From assembly GCA_013368445.1 (NCBI GenBank), contig JAACJO010000006.1, positions 1,984,001-2,048,000 of the forward strand: a DNA stretch of 64,000 nucleotides, given 5' to 3'. This stretch comes from Leucocoprinus leucothites. Its lineage: Eukaryota; Basidiomycota; Agaricomycetes; Agaricales; Agaricaceae. A model generated the notes under the pieces. It was not told the origin of the DNA. It was given only the letters and a program-made list of their open reading frames with translations, and did not search any database. The position numbers and the translations under genes are program-made. Positions 47,046 through 58,996 of the stretch are shown piece after piece (within the stretch, counting starts at the first letter, position 1; every line of letters begins with the position of its first letter).

Positions 47046-47854
47046 ATGTCTTCAAGCAAGCCAATCAGTACGCCTCCACTGTTCCACGAACGAGCTTAAC
47101 ACTAACTTAACCCCATCTACTCAGCATTCGTAACAGGCAACGCCAACAAACTCCGCGAAGTCAAACAAATCCTCTCCTCAGGCCCCCACCCAATCCAAAT
47201 CACCTCCCAAAGCCTCGACAGTACGTCTCTCTCTCCCCATTCTCCCTCATCCCATTTACCTACCCCTCTCCCTCCTCCCAGTCCCAGAAATCCAAGGCAC
47301 AACCCAAGAAGTCGCACTCGCCAAATGCAAACGCGCAGCCGACCTCATCAACGGTCCATGCATCACAGAAGACACAGCTCTAGGCTTCAAAGCCCTCAAC
47401 GGTCTCCCAGGCCCTTACATCAAATACTTCCTCCACGAACTTGGACATGCGGGGTTAAACAACCTTCTCGTTGGGTTTCCGACGAAAGAAGCTGAGGCGA
47501 TTTGCACGTTTGCTTATTCCGCTGGTCCTGGTACGTTCCGGTTTATTTTTCAACCCATATCAATGTTGAGTTGGATTGAATTGTTAGGTACCGAACCCGT
47601 GCTGTTTGAGGGTCGGACTCCAGGTATGATTGTACCTGCAAAAGGACCCGGAGATTTCGGCTGGGATGCTGTCTTCGAGCCGCTCGGTACTGGATTGACG
47701 TACGTGCTATTCTTTCATTCTTGTAAGGACGTGTGGGGCTGAATGCAATAATAGGTACGCCGAGATGCCTTGTGAACAAAAGAACAAGCTATCCCATAGA
47801 GGCAGGGCGCTCGAGAAACTTAGACAGTTCATGCAAACTTTACCCGATGCTTAG
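47046..47854 (+). CDS. HAM1: Inosine triphosphate pyrophosphatase (ITPase/HAM1)
   Basis: Hydrolyses ITP, dITP and XTP to monophosphates, cleaning the nucleotide pool; acts as a cytosolic dimer. Five or six exons encode about 190 residues. The start ATG 47046 gives MSSSKPI, joined across an intron to [17 protein letters not shown] (substrate-binding loop T/SGNxxK). Further blocks are [39 protein letters not shown] (catalytic Glu-Asp with DTxL), [26 protein letters not shown] (GFGYDP-type loop, here GDFGWDAVF), and a C-terminus with [13 protein letters not shown]. Stop at 47852-47854. Length and motif order are normal. A truncated copy with its promoter is at 41400-41925. Its 3' end converges with the gene at 48249-48901. 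Confidence 0.95.
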
Positions 47855-48248
47855 AGCAGTTGATAGTCTATCAATAGACCTCTTCACACTTCTATCGAGC
47901 CACTTGATTTCGTCTCCGACGCTAAGAATACAGCCAAGAAGGTTCTAATCCATTTGAGGTCTATCTACACAATTGTATGCGCGAAAACTAGGTACGATGT
48001 ATGGTTATTGGGAAGAATATCCGAGTGGTGGGTGGTCGTGAATAAGTCGTGAAAGTATAAAAATACACCATAATACAACGGCGTCATGCGAGAAAGGAAT
48101 CCAACAGCAACACCCGAAAGAAATACAAGAGGAACGTTATGAGAACGCGAAAGCGGTGGTTTGATACCGAGGAGCATAATGATATCAATGTCGATGTGGA
48201 TGAGGAGGGGCGATGAAAAAGAATATGGTGGGGATGCCTGTCCGGAGT
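47855..48248. other. Intergenic, convergent 3' ends
   Basis: 3' flanks of the ITPase and eIF4E-binding-like genes. Nothing seen. Confidence 0.55.
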
Positions 48249-48901
48249 TTAGACAGCGACAGACGGAAGCCTGAAAGTTCGCCAGCTGGCAGCATCCACT
48301 GCCTTGCTAACGTTCCGCCTTCTCTCAGCACTAGATCTCACAGATCTTCTCGCCCCAGGTCGTTGCCGTTGCTGCTGGGGTGAGAATTTAATGGGAACAT
48401 CGGATATGGGATGTGGGTTGGGAGAAGAAGCATCATGAGCGTCCTTCAACGGTATTTCCGTGGCTTGAGCAAGAGCTTTAACCCGCATTCGTTCCTGAAT
48501 AGCGTGGTACTCCAATGCCTTTCTCATCTTCCTATTCATCACAATCTCGGGTGCTGTATCCCTGAGCTTGTCCTTCTGCGCTAGCGAGACCAGTTTGATC
48601 TCCGGCTCATGTGCGAGCTGAAGAAGTGTTGTGATGCTGTATACTCGAGACTCTGGAGTCAAATGTCAGGTCAAGATCGTTAAAGATGAGTGTAGGATGA
48701 AAACATACTTGTGGAGGGAGCTTCTGGTGCAACAAGAGTGACAGTCGATGTATCCGAAAGTGCAGGGGACGGAGACCTCGGATGTGGAGCCGCATCGTCG
48801 GAAGCATGCGCCCTTCGATGTACCGGAACATACTTGGCCGGCGACTGAGGTTGAGCAGCAGCAGCAGCATAGGTAGCAGCAGAAGCAGAGATGGACGACA
48901 T
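48249..48901 (-). CDS. Small basic protein with an eIF4E-binding motif
   Basis: About 198 residues from two exons (48901-48709 and 48652-48249) joined across a 56-bp intron with donor GTATGT and acceptor CAG. The N-terminus is Ala/Ser/Pro-rich and unstructured (MSSISASAATYAAAAAQ, then PAKYVPVHRR). Right after the splice junction is RVYSITTLLQLAHE, in which Y-S-I-T-T-L-L is an exact match to the canonical eIF4E-binding consensus YxxxxL-hydrophobic. A charged helix follows (PEIVMNRKMRKALEYHAIQERM) and then a basic Arg-rich tail. No enzyme domain. I infer a cap-binding-protein partner (4E-BP or 4E-T-like translational regulator); the only evidence is the motif in a disordered context. I do not recognise the gene otherwise. 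Confidence 0.6.
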
Positions 48902-51565
48902 TTCGAAATATGAAGCTAAAGGATGAAGACTTCAAGGACGGAGAAGACCCAAGAGTTGGCAGGGGGCGGTGGAGAAAGCAAAGCCTCGATAAAAGGTCTG
49001 CTTAAAATACAAAACACGAGAGTGGAATAACAGCATTGCGACTGATTGCATTGCAGTGGAATCACAAAGACGGAGAACGACGTGGCCCATTACACACACA
49101 TCACAGAACCTTCCCGAACCACCCATCACTTTCCTTATCCGTCCATATCCTTCCTTTTTCAGGGTCGAAGCCACGTTCCGTCAACCGCCTCCGCAGCCGA
49201 CGTCATTGGTCATCATCGTCACATGTTTTCGGGGTGTAGAAGTCGTGCCATTTCAAGTTTGCTCGGCGCTCGCTAACGAACCCACACCCCACTGCGTACT
49301 AACTGCGGAAAATACTGACACCACTGTGAGACAACAAGAGAGACTGGGCGAAATCTCCTGTGCTTTGATCTTGGGACAAGGTAACCTAAATTCAGTACCG
49401 CTCTTGCTCTTCTCTGCGATTATGCGCTTCATTACTCGATTGAGGGCTGTGTATATGTAAGCCCTTAATCAAAACCATTATAGGGTTTCAAATCCTTTGT
49501 TTTACTACGGCCTTCTTTTCTGACTCATCAGAACCGCCACACAGTCAATGCGCATTATTCATGATATTTGTCCACACACGGTAATACTGCGCCTTATTTC
49601 CCCCTGCTTATGTGCATCATCGCATCACGCGTGATAGTATGACACAGCCAATGATTGTATTGGCGCCACTAGCACACTTACGATACACCACTATGATGGG
49701 ATGTGAGGATGTTGACTTACAATAGAGTATTTGTCATAGAAACATGAGCAATCATGAGCTTTGAATTTGAGCTTCTCAAAGTCGAAGTTGAAGCACGAAG
49801 GAGACAGTGATTGGGTTGGCAATGAAATTAGCAAGCATAGGGATTACGTCTAGAATCCTCATGCATACTCATCAACGCTCTGTTACTAGTTGGGGTGGTT
49901 CGCTGAGTGACCGGCCAAGAGGTCCAAGTCGAATTCAAGACCCTGGTGGAGGCATACTTACAAGATACAATGTGACAGTGCGTCGTTGAATCATCATTAA
50001 TCAATAATCGGCCACAAATAACCCAACATCAGGTCCCACAAAATCATACGATAACACCCTCGGTAGCCGAAATATCAACAGATTTCGAGGCCTGACCGCC
50101 TCCGGGAGTTCTAAGCCGCTTGGTCAAGTCAAAAATATAAGACCGAGTGCGCTTAGCGGGCTCAGGGCTACGTGGACAGTACTTACCGAAAGCCCGGTAG
50201 TAGCTCCACCAAAAGAAAAGGATATAAAACCGACAAAGAATTCAGTAACCTAGTGACATACTCGGAACAGCGAGGAGCAGAGCAAAGGGAGACATAGAGG
50301 GAAGAAATAGAGCTCGGAGCCGACTCTGAGTTAGACATGGGGAGATCAATGTTAATGATCACGGGTAATTTGCTTTTGGCAAACTAAGCTAGGAATCCAG
50401 AATAGGAGAAAGTGGATTAATCGACCGTCCACCGCCCACAAACATCCCTCAAGCCTTTCTAATTCAGTTATTTCCTCCAGTTTGGACTCCTTGATTCACG
50501 GGGAAAGAGAGGACTTGGAGACGCAACGAGTCTGAATATCTCAAGCAAATCGCATCTTAGATAAGGCTTGGAAGTGGGTTTATTATTGTTGGATTGTGCT
50601 GTACTTTGATTTCAATCCCTTTCCCCTATACAAACTACCTCAGGGCATCCCGCAGCGCCGAAGGCGATGGCACTTCTAAAGGCTAAAAGCTTGATCTCCG
50701 AGTCCCTGTATAAATCAGTTAAATCAGAGGCGCTCGTAGCGTGTTCCACGCTCAACCACTTGCGAGGCTTGGATATGTTTATTTGGAGGCAGGCCTACCA
50801 ATTGTGAAAAATACTTCTAACGCCATTCAAACCGAAGTTTGTTTCAACAGAATCTGTCCTGGGTCGCATATACTGATTATTCTATCGACACTCTATCTCA
50901 CAGCCGCGTTTACCGGTCTTCCGCACCATGTTAGGTGGTGATACCACTGAAGTCAATTGCTGCTCTCGTCTCGTGAGTTTCCACCATCACATGAATAGAA
51001 TCTCGGCTGATATAATCTTAGCGTGGACCGCGGCGAACCACTTCCACTCCTCTACCAAAGCTTGCCAAGTCTGATTAGATTAGACGGAAGATAATATTTG
51101 CCACTGAGAAGACAGCTTGGCCTGGGACCATTTTCTTACAACCAGTGTCAGCCTCCATAGGTCCTGTGACTTGACTCAACACAAGACGACTGTACCTCTC
51201 TGCACATTTCCTTTGTTCCATTGTGGGAAACAGTCGACAGAAGTTGGATATCCGGGGATGATACCCCTCACAATAAATAACCCAGTGGTTCAGTCCTGCT
51301 CAACGCGTACACTTCTTCACCGATAGGACTCTCCAGAGTATCTTGCCTCTCACACATAAAAACGGCGATCACGAAGTTCTCCAAGCCGACCTGAACACGC
51401 TCTCCAAGAGCCTTCTCATAGATGTTCTTCAGAGCTCTGATTGCCTCTGAAAGGCCGGACAGACGGCGTATAGGGCGAAGATCGGAGCGTTTAGCAAGAT
51501 AAATAGATTGGTCTTCTACCTCATGGCTTGTCCTTGCTTCGCACTCTCGAACCTCGATATCATCA
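48902..51565. other. Long gene-poor interval
   Basis: 48902-49270 is the likely promoter of the eIF4E-binding-like gene. The rest holds only short frames. On the minus strand between about 50340 and 50044 a 50-codon ATG frame (MSNSESAPSSISSLY...) is followed by an open stretch reading PEPAKRTRSYIFDLTKRL and ending SVDISATEGVIV. This could be a relic or a very short spliced gene, but I cannot connect it with confidence. No transposon ends seen. Confidence 0.4.
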
Positions 51566-53792
51566 ATGATGGTGACCATAGGACTCAAAGACATTATTTT
51601 TCTGTGTTTTTGCGCTATAATCCACCTCACTTATCGTCGTTACAAAAGACGAGTGCTTCCGCTGCCACCTTCACTCCCTGGATGGCCCATCGTTGGTAAT
51701 GCATTCCAGCTTCCTTTGACGTACGTGCATATATTCTATCAAGATCTCGAACGAAAGCTCGGTAAGTAGGATCGTCACATCCTAATTTACCACAGACAGA
51801 GAAGTCCAGTACTCACATCATCCGATGCTTTTTCGTACTAGGATCGAAGATTATGTATGTCGAATCTCTGGGCCAACCGACTATTGTTATCAATGATGCT
51901 CGCATTGCGAGCGACCTTCTCGAGAAGCGATCGGCCTTCTATTCAAGTCGGTATGTCTACATCTCTCCGTATATGCACGCAGTAATTAAATCCTTCCCAA
52001 AAGACCTCGTCTACCTATGTTCGAAGTGTACGTCCCTACCATCGACCAGCTAGATTTTCGCTCGATTTACACGAACCCTTCTAGAATCGGTCTAACCCGG
52101 ATTTTTTTCGTAATCTTACCACACGACGATGACTGGCGAAATCAAAGAAGAGTGTTCCATCAATATTTCTCCAAGAAGGATTTACCACGCGAAGAAGAGA
52201 AGGCGCTTGCATTTATACGTAAAGCACTGTTGCCAAATCTTTATCAAACTCCTGAGAATTTCCGCGATCACGCTCGAGAGTAATTCACTCCGTTCTTTGA
52301 ATCGAATTTTTCTTTCAAGCTTAACCATTACGCCCTGCAGATGTATTGGTGGATTGGCACTCTCCATCACATATGGCATTCCCGTAAATCGCAATAATGA
52401 CCCTCTCATCAAGTTGGCGGCAGAAGCATTTTTAGCCGCAGGGATGGCGATTGCTCCGGGAGTATATTGGGTCAATAAATTTCCCTTCCTGAAGCACGTT
52501 CCTGGCTGGCTGCCCGGAACACAGTTCAAGCAGTTCGCGCGCCATGCACGAGTACAACTAAACAGGATAGTCGAAGAGCCATACCAAATGGCGCAGAAAG
52601 ATATCGTACGTTTGCTTACTATCTAGTGTCCTGGGTCTTTTCGGTTAATGTTTTATCTGGTGTTCATAGAAAGACAGTACGGCCCCCGAGTCCTTTGTTT
52701 CCGCAAGCCTAGAGAACTACAAGAATAGTCCGGACTTTGAGTTGTTCCAGTCCCACATCAAGAATGCTGCATCACAAGTTTTCGGAGGTCAGCGGTAATA
52801 GCATAGATTTCATGCGTTTTCGCTTACCTGCTTTTTCTATCTGATACAGCTGCTTCCGAGACAACACTCACCGCTCTAATGTCTTTCATTCTCGCCATGC
52901 TAATTTATCCCGAGATTCAACGGAAAGCACAAGAAGAAGTCGACTTGGTAGTCGGAACAGATCGTCTCCCAGATTTCTCTCACAGATCGCAGCTGCCGTA
53001 TCTGACAGCGGTTCTGAAAGAGGTCCTCCGGTTAGTGGCTTTTCCTCCTCTTAAGTAACTTCTTTGACTGATGGGGGAAAAAAAAGATGGAACCCAGTTC
53101 TACCAACAGGTGAAGCCATCCCATATCCACTTGTTTTGCTCGTACCTTATTGAGAGTGACTTTTTTCAGGGGTTGCACATGTGACGACAGTAGAGGATGT
53201 TTATGCAGGCTATTATATTCCCAAAGGCGCGACAATCATCGCCAATGCCTAGTGAGGATTGCGTTCTACCCGATCAGACCCGCTTTTGGGTATCAAAGTC
53301 TAACCTTTTCGTAGTGCCATGCTCCATGACGAAGAAGTGTTCCCAAACCCAAAAGAATTCGACCCCGACAGATTCATCAAGGATGGTGTCCTCGTAGAAG
53401 ACATCCTTGATCCGATGGTCACTGCAACGTTCGGATTCGGGCGAAGGTATGAAGGATTCGTCTTTCATGCCTGAGATCTACTAACTCAGCATTTCTAGGG
53501 TGTGCCCGGGGGCTCATGTCGCGTTAGCGACGTTGTACATCGCAGCAGCTTCGATTCTCTCTATGTTCGATATCTCGCCAGTACTGGATGAAAATAACAA
53601 CCCAATTAAAGTGAAGCCCGAATTCATTGCCGCTTCTCTGGCCTCGTAAGTTTCTCTCCTAAACAGTTTTCTAACAATTCACTGAACCTTTATTCCAGAG
53701 AGCCACTTCCGTTCCCGTGTAAGATTACTCCTAGACATGGGAAAGACATCGATGGTCTATTAGCTGGAAATATGGGTGTTGAGATCCTCTAA
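51566..53792 (+). CDS. Cytochrome P450 monooxygenase
   Basis: Second P450 of the same broad fungal type as the one at 2772-4720, about 500 residues in ten or more exons. The ATG at 51566 begins MMVTIGLKDII with one membrane anchor, then RVLPLPPSLPGWPIVGN. Visible motifs are DDWRNQRRVFHQYF (C-helix WxxxR), LALSITYGIPV, I-helix FGAASETTLTA, K-helix LKEVLRWNP, PDRF, and the heme loop FGFGRRVCPG, followed by CKITPRHGK and a stop at 53790-53792. The I-helix reads AASETT, where the consensus has Gly at the second position. The exon ending NA(Y) uses a GTGAGG donor directly after TA, giving IIANAYAMLHDE in place of the usual W. Intact. The substrate cannot be inferred. Confidence 0.88.
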
Positions 53793-54127
53793 TCTTAACC
53801 TCGATGTTCTCTTGTGTTCGATTATTCTATGTTTAGAAATACACGCAAAGGCAATCAATTTGATTAGGCTCAGCAAAACCTCAACCGACATTGACTCGTA
53901 CTCACTCAATTGCTCTTACGTAGTCACTTCAAACTTGTAGGTTGACCTAAGCAATGCGTATTATATGAGAGGCTTAAGCCTGAGAGCAAGCCAAGAAGTG
54001 CATAATATTAGAAATTACTATGAAGGTTGAGTGGAGGTAGGGTCATGGTAGATGCAATAGCCTAATTAGCGACGAACAGCAAAACAACGAAAATAAGACA
54101 TGAAGATCGGCAATGCATCCATCAAAT
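53793..54127. other. Intergenic, convergent
   Basis: 3' flanks of the P450 and MAM33 genes. Nothing seen. Confidence 0.55.
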
Positions 54128-55376
54128 CTAGACGTCGATGAAGTTCTTGACTTTGCCCAACCACTTCACGTATTCCTATACAGACAAAACCATAAACCTC
54201 ATCTCTCTGGACTCAAAATCAAAATCGTAACACACCTTCTGCTCCTTGAACTCAGCAAATTGAGGAATGAAATGCGCAAGACTCTCGTTGACACCTCTCT
54301 CCTTTAAGAACGAGTCAAACTCGTCCTGGAGTGCAATATCCAAAGTATCGAACTGAGGACCAATGTACAATCCACGCCTCTTCCAGTCGGCCTCGGCACT
54401 CAACTCTGTGCCAAGAGTCGCGTCATCGTAATATGAGATGTTGTCGACGATGAATTGCCCATCTTGAACTGATGTGTCAATGTTGATAACACCAGGAGCG
54501 TTATTCTAGAGGAAGGGTAAATATGAGGGGTGAGTTAAACTCGGGGAGAATTGGGCAAGAACCTTTGTGATAGCCAAAGAAGCACGGATTGGGTAAATGG
54601 GGTTGTCAACCTCCTCTTCTTCTCCTTCTTCGGGGGTGTATTCATCCTCGGCGGGTTGAATGTCGCCAATGGAGAAAATGACGCGGACACTATAATCGAA
54701 AGGTCAGTATACACCAGGTAAAGACAAAAAAAGGATATATTGGTATCGAAAGCAATTAATGCCGCCGGGAGGGGATGAAAAGATGAACTGACGTTTCGTT
54801 GCCAAACTTCCTTGAGAGCGTTACTTCGTCTTGACCTGGGAAATCTGAAACCTATTGTCGTTGAGTCAGTAACATGGAGGGGAGAATGATAAAAACAGAA
54901 TGAAGTTATGAAAGTTCAAGCTTGTCAAGCACCATTGCGTGGGCCACTGTTGCTTACCCCACCAGACGAACAGCAAGGGAGGAGGGTTAAAAAGTAGTCA
55001 AATAATAATACTCACCGTCCAAACACCTTGCGCCTCAAAATCTTTCAGGAACTGAGGGACATCGTCGGAAGCACCACCAGTCTCCTTCTCGTAGCCTAGT
55101 TCCTCCTGTAGCTTCTGTGAAAGTGTAACATCCGCTGAAAAAAAAAACATAGCATCAGCGGCGCGTCCTCGCAAAGCCTACGTTGGAAGGTTACTTACTT
55201 GAACCTTGACCAAACCTCCCAGCAGAGCTAGCAAAACCTCTCGTGGCAATATTCCTCGAGTACAACGACGCAACGCGCATACCAGCTACACGAGGAACGG
55301 CAGTGGCAGCAGTGCAGAGCGTGCGGCGGGCGGCCAGAGGAGCTGCGAGTTGACGGAGAGCGCGAATGGCAGACAT
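54128..55376 (-). CDS. MAM33: Mitochondrial matrix acidic glycoprotein (MAM33/p32 family)
   Basis: Homotrimeric acidic matrix protein linked to mitochondrial ribosome assembly and translation. From ATG 55376 the N-terminus is a classic presequence (MSAIRALRQLAAPLAARR, Arg/Ala-rich, no acids). Conserved blocks are VTLSQKLQEELGYE, FLKDFEAQGVWTV, FPGQDEVTLSRKFGNE, VRVIFSIGDI, the acidic loop EEGEEEEVDNP, FIVDNISYYDDATL, RGLYIGPQFDTLD, and the C-terminal helix LQDEFDSFLKERGVNESLAHFIPQFAEFKEQKEYVKWLGKVKNFI in separate exons. The final intron (GTGTGT...GTATAG) must be removed to reach the conserved end, stopping at 54128-54130. Length about 270 residues, normal. Confidence 0.93.
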
Positions 55377-56070
55377 TGCTACTTTTTTAAGCGAAGGAGG
55401 GAACCTAAGAGGGAGAGTTAGGCCTATGTTCATGGACAATGATGTCGTCATTCCGGTACTGCCATTTCACAGGCGACAGCAGTATGTGCGCACAGGCCAG
55501 GGCCTGGAATGACGACATATGAAGAGATAAATACGCACTGTTAAAGTGGATGGGAGGAAAAGAGTTGAGGCAGGAAGGACGTTCACCGTGGAGTTCCTTA
55601 GAAACAAAATTTACGCGTCAAGGGTACAGTCAGGTCACGTGCCCTTTGGGGCAAGATCACTTCGAACCAGTTCGAACCATGTACCAAGTTGCTGAAAGCC
55701 CTTCCCAAGATTTCTCTCAGCCACGTCCTGAATAGAGAAACGCTCCCAGCTAGAGAAATTCCATTACCTCGGAGTCTGCTATCGACCCCAAGTTTCTCCC
55801 CTGCCACTTCGGAGCCCGGGTCAAAACCGAGCCCCATACTTATGTGTAAGGGACTCTTCCACGTCTTCCGTCACCCAAAAATACACACAAAGAACGAACG
55901 GATTGGGTTCCACTGACGATTTAATCTGCTTCTGTCCCCTAGTAATAGAGCTCTTGGGCGATTCCATGACCATTGGGATATGGTTCAAAGATCCCCCAAC
56001 CACACAATACAGTAAGATACACGTGAGTGAAATGCCTAATCAAACCCCAAAGTTCATTCTTCCGCGCTTC
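55377..56070. other. Intergenic, MAM33 promoter and 3' flank of the first flavocytochrome b2 gene
   Basis: Contains a 13-bp perfect inverted repeat: ATGTCGTCATTCC at 55442-55454 and its complement at 55506-55518, 66 to 142 bp upstream of the MAM33 ATG. No gene seen. Confidence 0.55.
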
Positions 56071-58325
56071 CTACAGCTTAGCCGGCAACCTCGGCTGCCA
56101 ATCGACGCGTTCAACCTGAGAAGGAATGTATTTTGTTATACTTCCATGACCATATTATTGCTTAGAGCGCATACCATTTCAGGGCATAAATCACCTATTG
56201 TTGATGCGCCGATGAGTCTCATAGCAGTCACAATTTCCTTCCTAAGGATCTGTACGATCTTCACGACACCGGCGACTCCGTACGCCTGATACAGGTCATC
56301 ACCGTTTTGTTGAGTCGTGAGAAGACCGCACTCACACTTTGTGCGTACAGGAAAGGTCTTCCAAGACCTACTGCTTTGGCACCGAGACATAATGCTTTGA
56401 TGACGTCTGTGCCTCTACTAACGCCGCCTGTAATCCTGGGTTGAGCTGGGTTCTCCGCACAATGACCAGGCAACGCACCATCGATATACACTGAATCACG
56501 TTTGATCAGGATCCAGACTTAGAGCCGACATATTGTTTACATACCCTCGACCTTGTCAAAGACATCCGGGCGTTGCAGGCGAATCCTATATAGCACCTCC
56601 AACGGTGGCATGGAGCTGAATTTCTCATGTGATAGTTGGCAGCCCTCCTCACGCGTACAACATCAACACTCACTATTCCAACTGTCGGCCTAGGCAACAA
56701 CAGTTGGTTAAGGCCAATAAAAGATATCTTCATTTCATAGGCTCACCTCCATGATTTGAAAGAAGGATTCCTTGGACCCCTGCTTCGGCCGCAAGAACTG
56801 CATCCTATAATAGCTCAAGCTGAGTATAATCTGCAGTTCGAGCCAAAGGCGATATACCTCAACGCATTGAATGCCTAGCAAAAGTGAATACTGTTCACCA
56901 AAGTTTTAAAGCGAGCTCTCACCCACCTTTAATCACTATGGGAAGTTTCGTGATCTTCCTTAGCCAAGGAATTGTCTAATCATAATGTCACATTATCATG
57001 CGGCCCAAGACTCAAAAAACACGGCCTCAACTGCCAACTCACCTTGTCCCAAGTCATATCCTTGTCTTTAAAGGCCCCAAGTGAACGATTTGTCCTGGCC
57101 GTTCCGGCCGGGATCGTTTCTTCCTCCGGAATATCACTCTCTGACCAGTATCTCGGGGCGCCTTTCTCCTCATCCTCCGATTCCCACACGTTACGGATGT
57201 CCCTTTCGCGATTGCCAGTCACAACTGTATCGACAGTGAGAAAAATAGCCTTATAGCCTAGAGCATCGGCTTCGCGAACTTGCTTCTCAGAAATCGAGTC
57301 ATCAACGTGTTTGTAGAGTTGGAAAAATAGGGCTTGGGATGGGATGGCAGCATCCATCATGTCACTGTATGATAATGACGAATTGAACGACACCATTTGA
57401 GTTATCCCTGTCTGTGCAGCTCCTCTAGTGATATTGGCTTCGCCTGCAATAGGAAGTAAGTAACTCAACAGCTTAGGAGAGGCGAAAAGGGGCGATATTA
57501 CCCTCTGGGTGACCGAGCTTTGCGAGTGCAGCTCCACTTACAAAGACAGGGATTGAAGATTCGAATCCAAGAATAGTAGTTGAAGGGTCGCATTCCGAAA
57601 CTGGTCGCATCACCCGGGCATTGAAGAAAAACCGAGAAAAAGCGCGTGCGTTTTCGTCAAAAGCTAAGAATTTGGATCAGACTGCAATAGGCCTAGCACA
57701 GTCATTGTTGCCGAAGAAAAATCCTCACTTATTTCGTCGTCAGCAGCGGAAGTATAAAAGGCCTTGGCTTTACTGGAAATCGTCTGGAGGGCAACAGTCT
57801 GAAAGCAAGAAACCGTCCTCATTCAAAAAACCTTAAACCGATTCTTCATTTAACTTACCTCCATATCCCCGAGACTAAGTATCCTAGAAAGAGGTGGTTT
57901 TCTCTTGGCCGCCTCTTCAACGCGCTGTTCGTCCTTAGTTTTCTTGCGATTTTTCTGTGCTGAAGCTAGAGATTGGCTAGCTTCAGCGCTTATGAGACCA
58001 AGGTGCTTTGCAGGTGGTAGGTTCTTCTCCAAGGCATCCGACGGGTGAATTGGTACATAAACGGCTGTGGCGTCTCGTCCAGCATGTTTGAGTATGATAT
58101 TCGCTCCTCCTGGGTGTTCCTGTTAATGAAATCGGTTCAGCGACTACAGCCTATAGAAGATAATGCAGACAGGGAGAAATTCTGTCACGTCGTAGACATG
58201 ATCTTGGATTATGACCCAACAAGACCTGTTAATTTGTTATTGAAGAAGTCAACCATATTATACATTGTGTAAACATACTCGGAGGAGTTGTTCTGAGCAA
58301 CTTGGTTCAGCGTCCAATTTGGCAT
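56071..58325 (-). CDS. L-lactate dehydrogenase (cytochrome b2)-type flavocytochrome, copy 1
   Basis: Oxidises L-lactate or a similar 2-hydroxy acid with FMN and passes electrons through a heme domain, usually to cytochrome c in the mitochondrial intermembrane space. Copy starts at ATG 58325. A cytochrome b5 domain comes first: [16 protein letters not shown], heme ligands in EHPGGANII and [11 protein letters not shown] Lys-rich linker follows ([13 protein letters not shown]). The FMN domain has [81 protein letters not shown] with the catalytic His, [23 protein letters not shown], and the end [14 protein letters not shown] at 56071-56073. No clear mitochondrial presequence precedes the b5 domain ([11 protein letters not shown]), so location is uncertain. 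About 500 residues, many introns. Confidence 0.88.
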
Positions 58326-58996
58326 AGTGGGTGGGAGGGTTGGGAACTGGTAGAAGGAGTGTGAAATGAGATGAATCAAATGCTTGGTGCCATTTGGTGA
58401 TCAGACTTCGTCAAGCTTCGCTTGGATGGCTATCTCCGGACCGTGAAGTCATTTGGGCAATATAGCCCTGGAAAACGACGATCATCACGCGAGGACGTCC
58501 AGGATTGATTATATATGATGCTTCGAAGTCTGACAGCCGTATGTATTGGACGCTCTGGAGGCTGTCCCTGCCTTTCATGAAATAATTTGATGCTGGCAGG
58601 GACAGCCTCGAGTCAGCCTCGTGGTGGAGCAGCACGATATCCTGGGCTACTCTTTTCAAGAACTCGATAAAATTACTGATAAGAGATGTATAGCAAGATA
58701 TTAACTAACGCTCCTTCTTCCCCTAGTACGTATGAGTGATGGCTTGTCTGTACCAGGAGACTCAGAGTCTGACTCGGGTCTTCTGTCACCCAAAAAAAAA
58801 GCATACGAAGAACGAAGGGAATAATTTTCACTTGACGATTTAATCAGCTTAAACCTGCTAGTGAATGAACTCTTGACCCCTTATATACAGCAAAACCGCT
58901 TGGGTAAGGCGCATAAATGCTCAAAAACCTTCCAATCACACAATACACTAGTGGACTTCTCCTTAATCAAGCCCTATGTTTATTCTTCCGTGCTTC
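58326..58996. other. Intergenic between the tandem flavocytochrome genes
   Basis: Holds the promoter of copy 1, the hairpin listed separately, and the 3' flank of copy 2. Confidence 0.55.
58558..58609. repeat. 15-bp perfect inverted repeat, 22-bp spacer
   Basis: GAGGCTGTCCCTGCC at 58558-58572 and its exact complement at 58595-58609. Lies about 230-285 bp upstream of the copy-1 flavocytochrome start. The corresponding place upstream of copy 2 (about 61487-61540) keeps only the right half in recognisable form. Confidence 0.85.
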
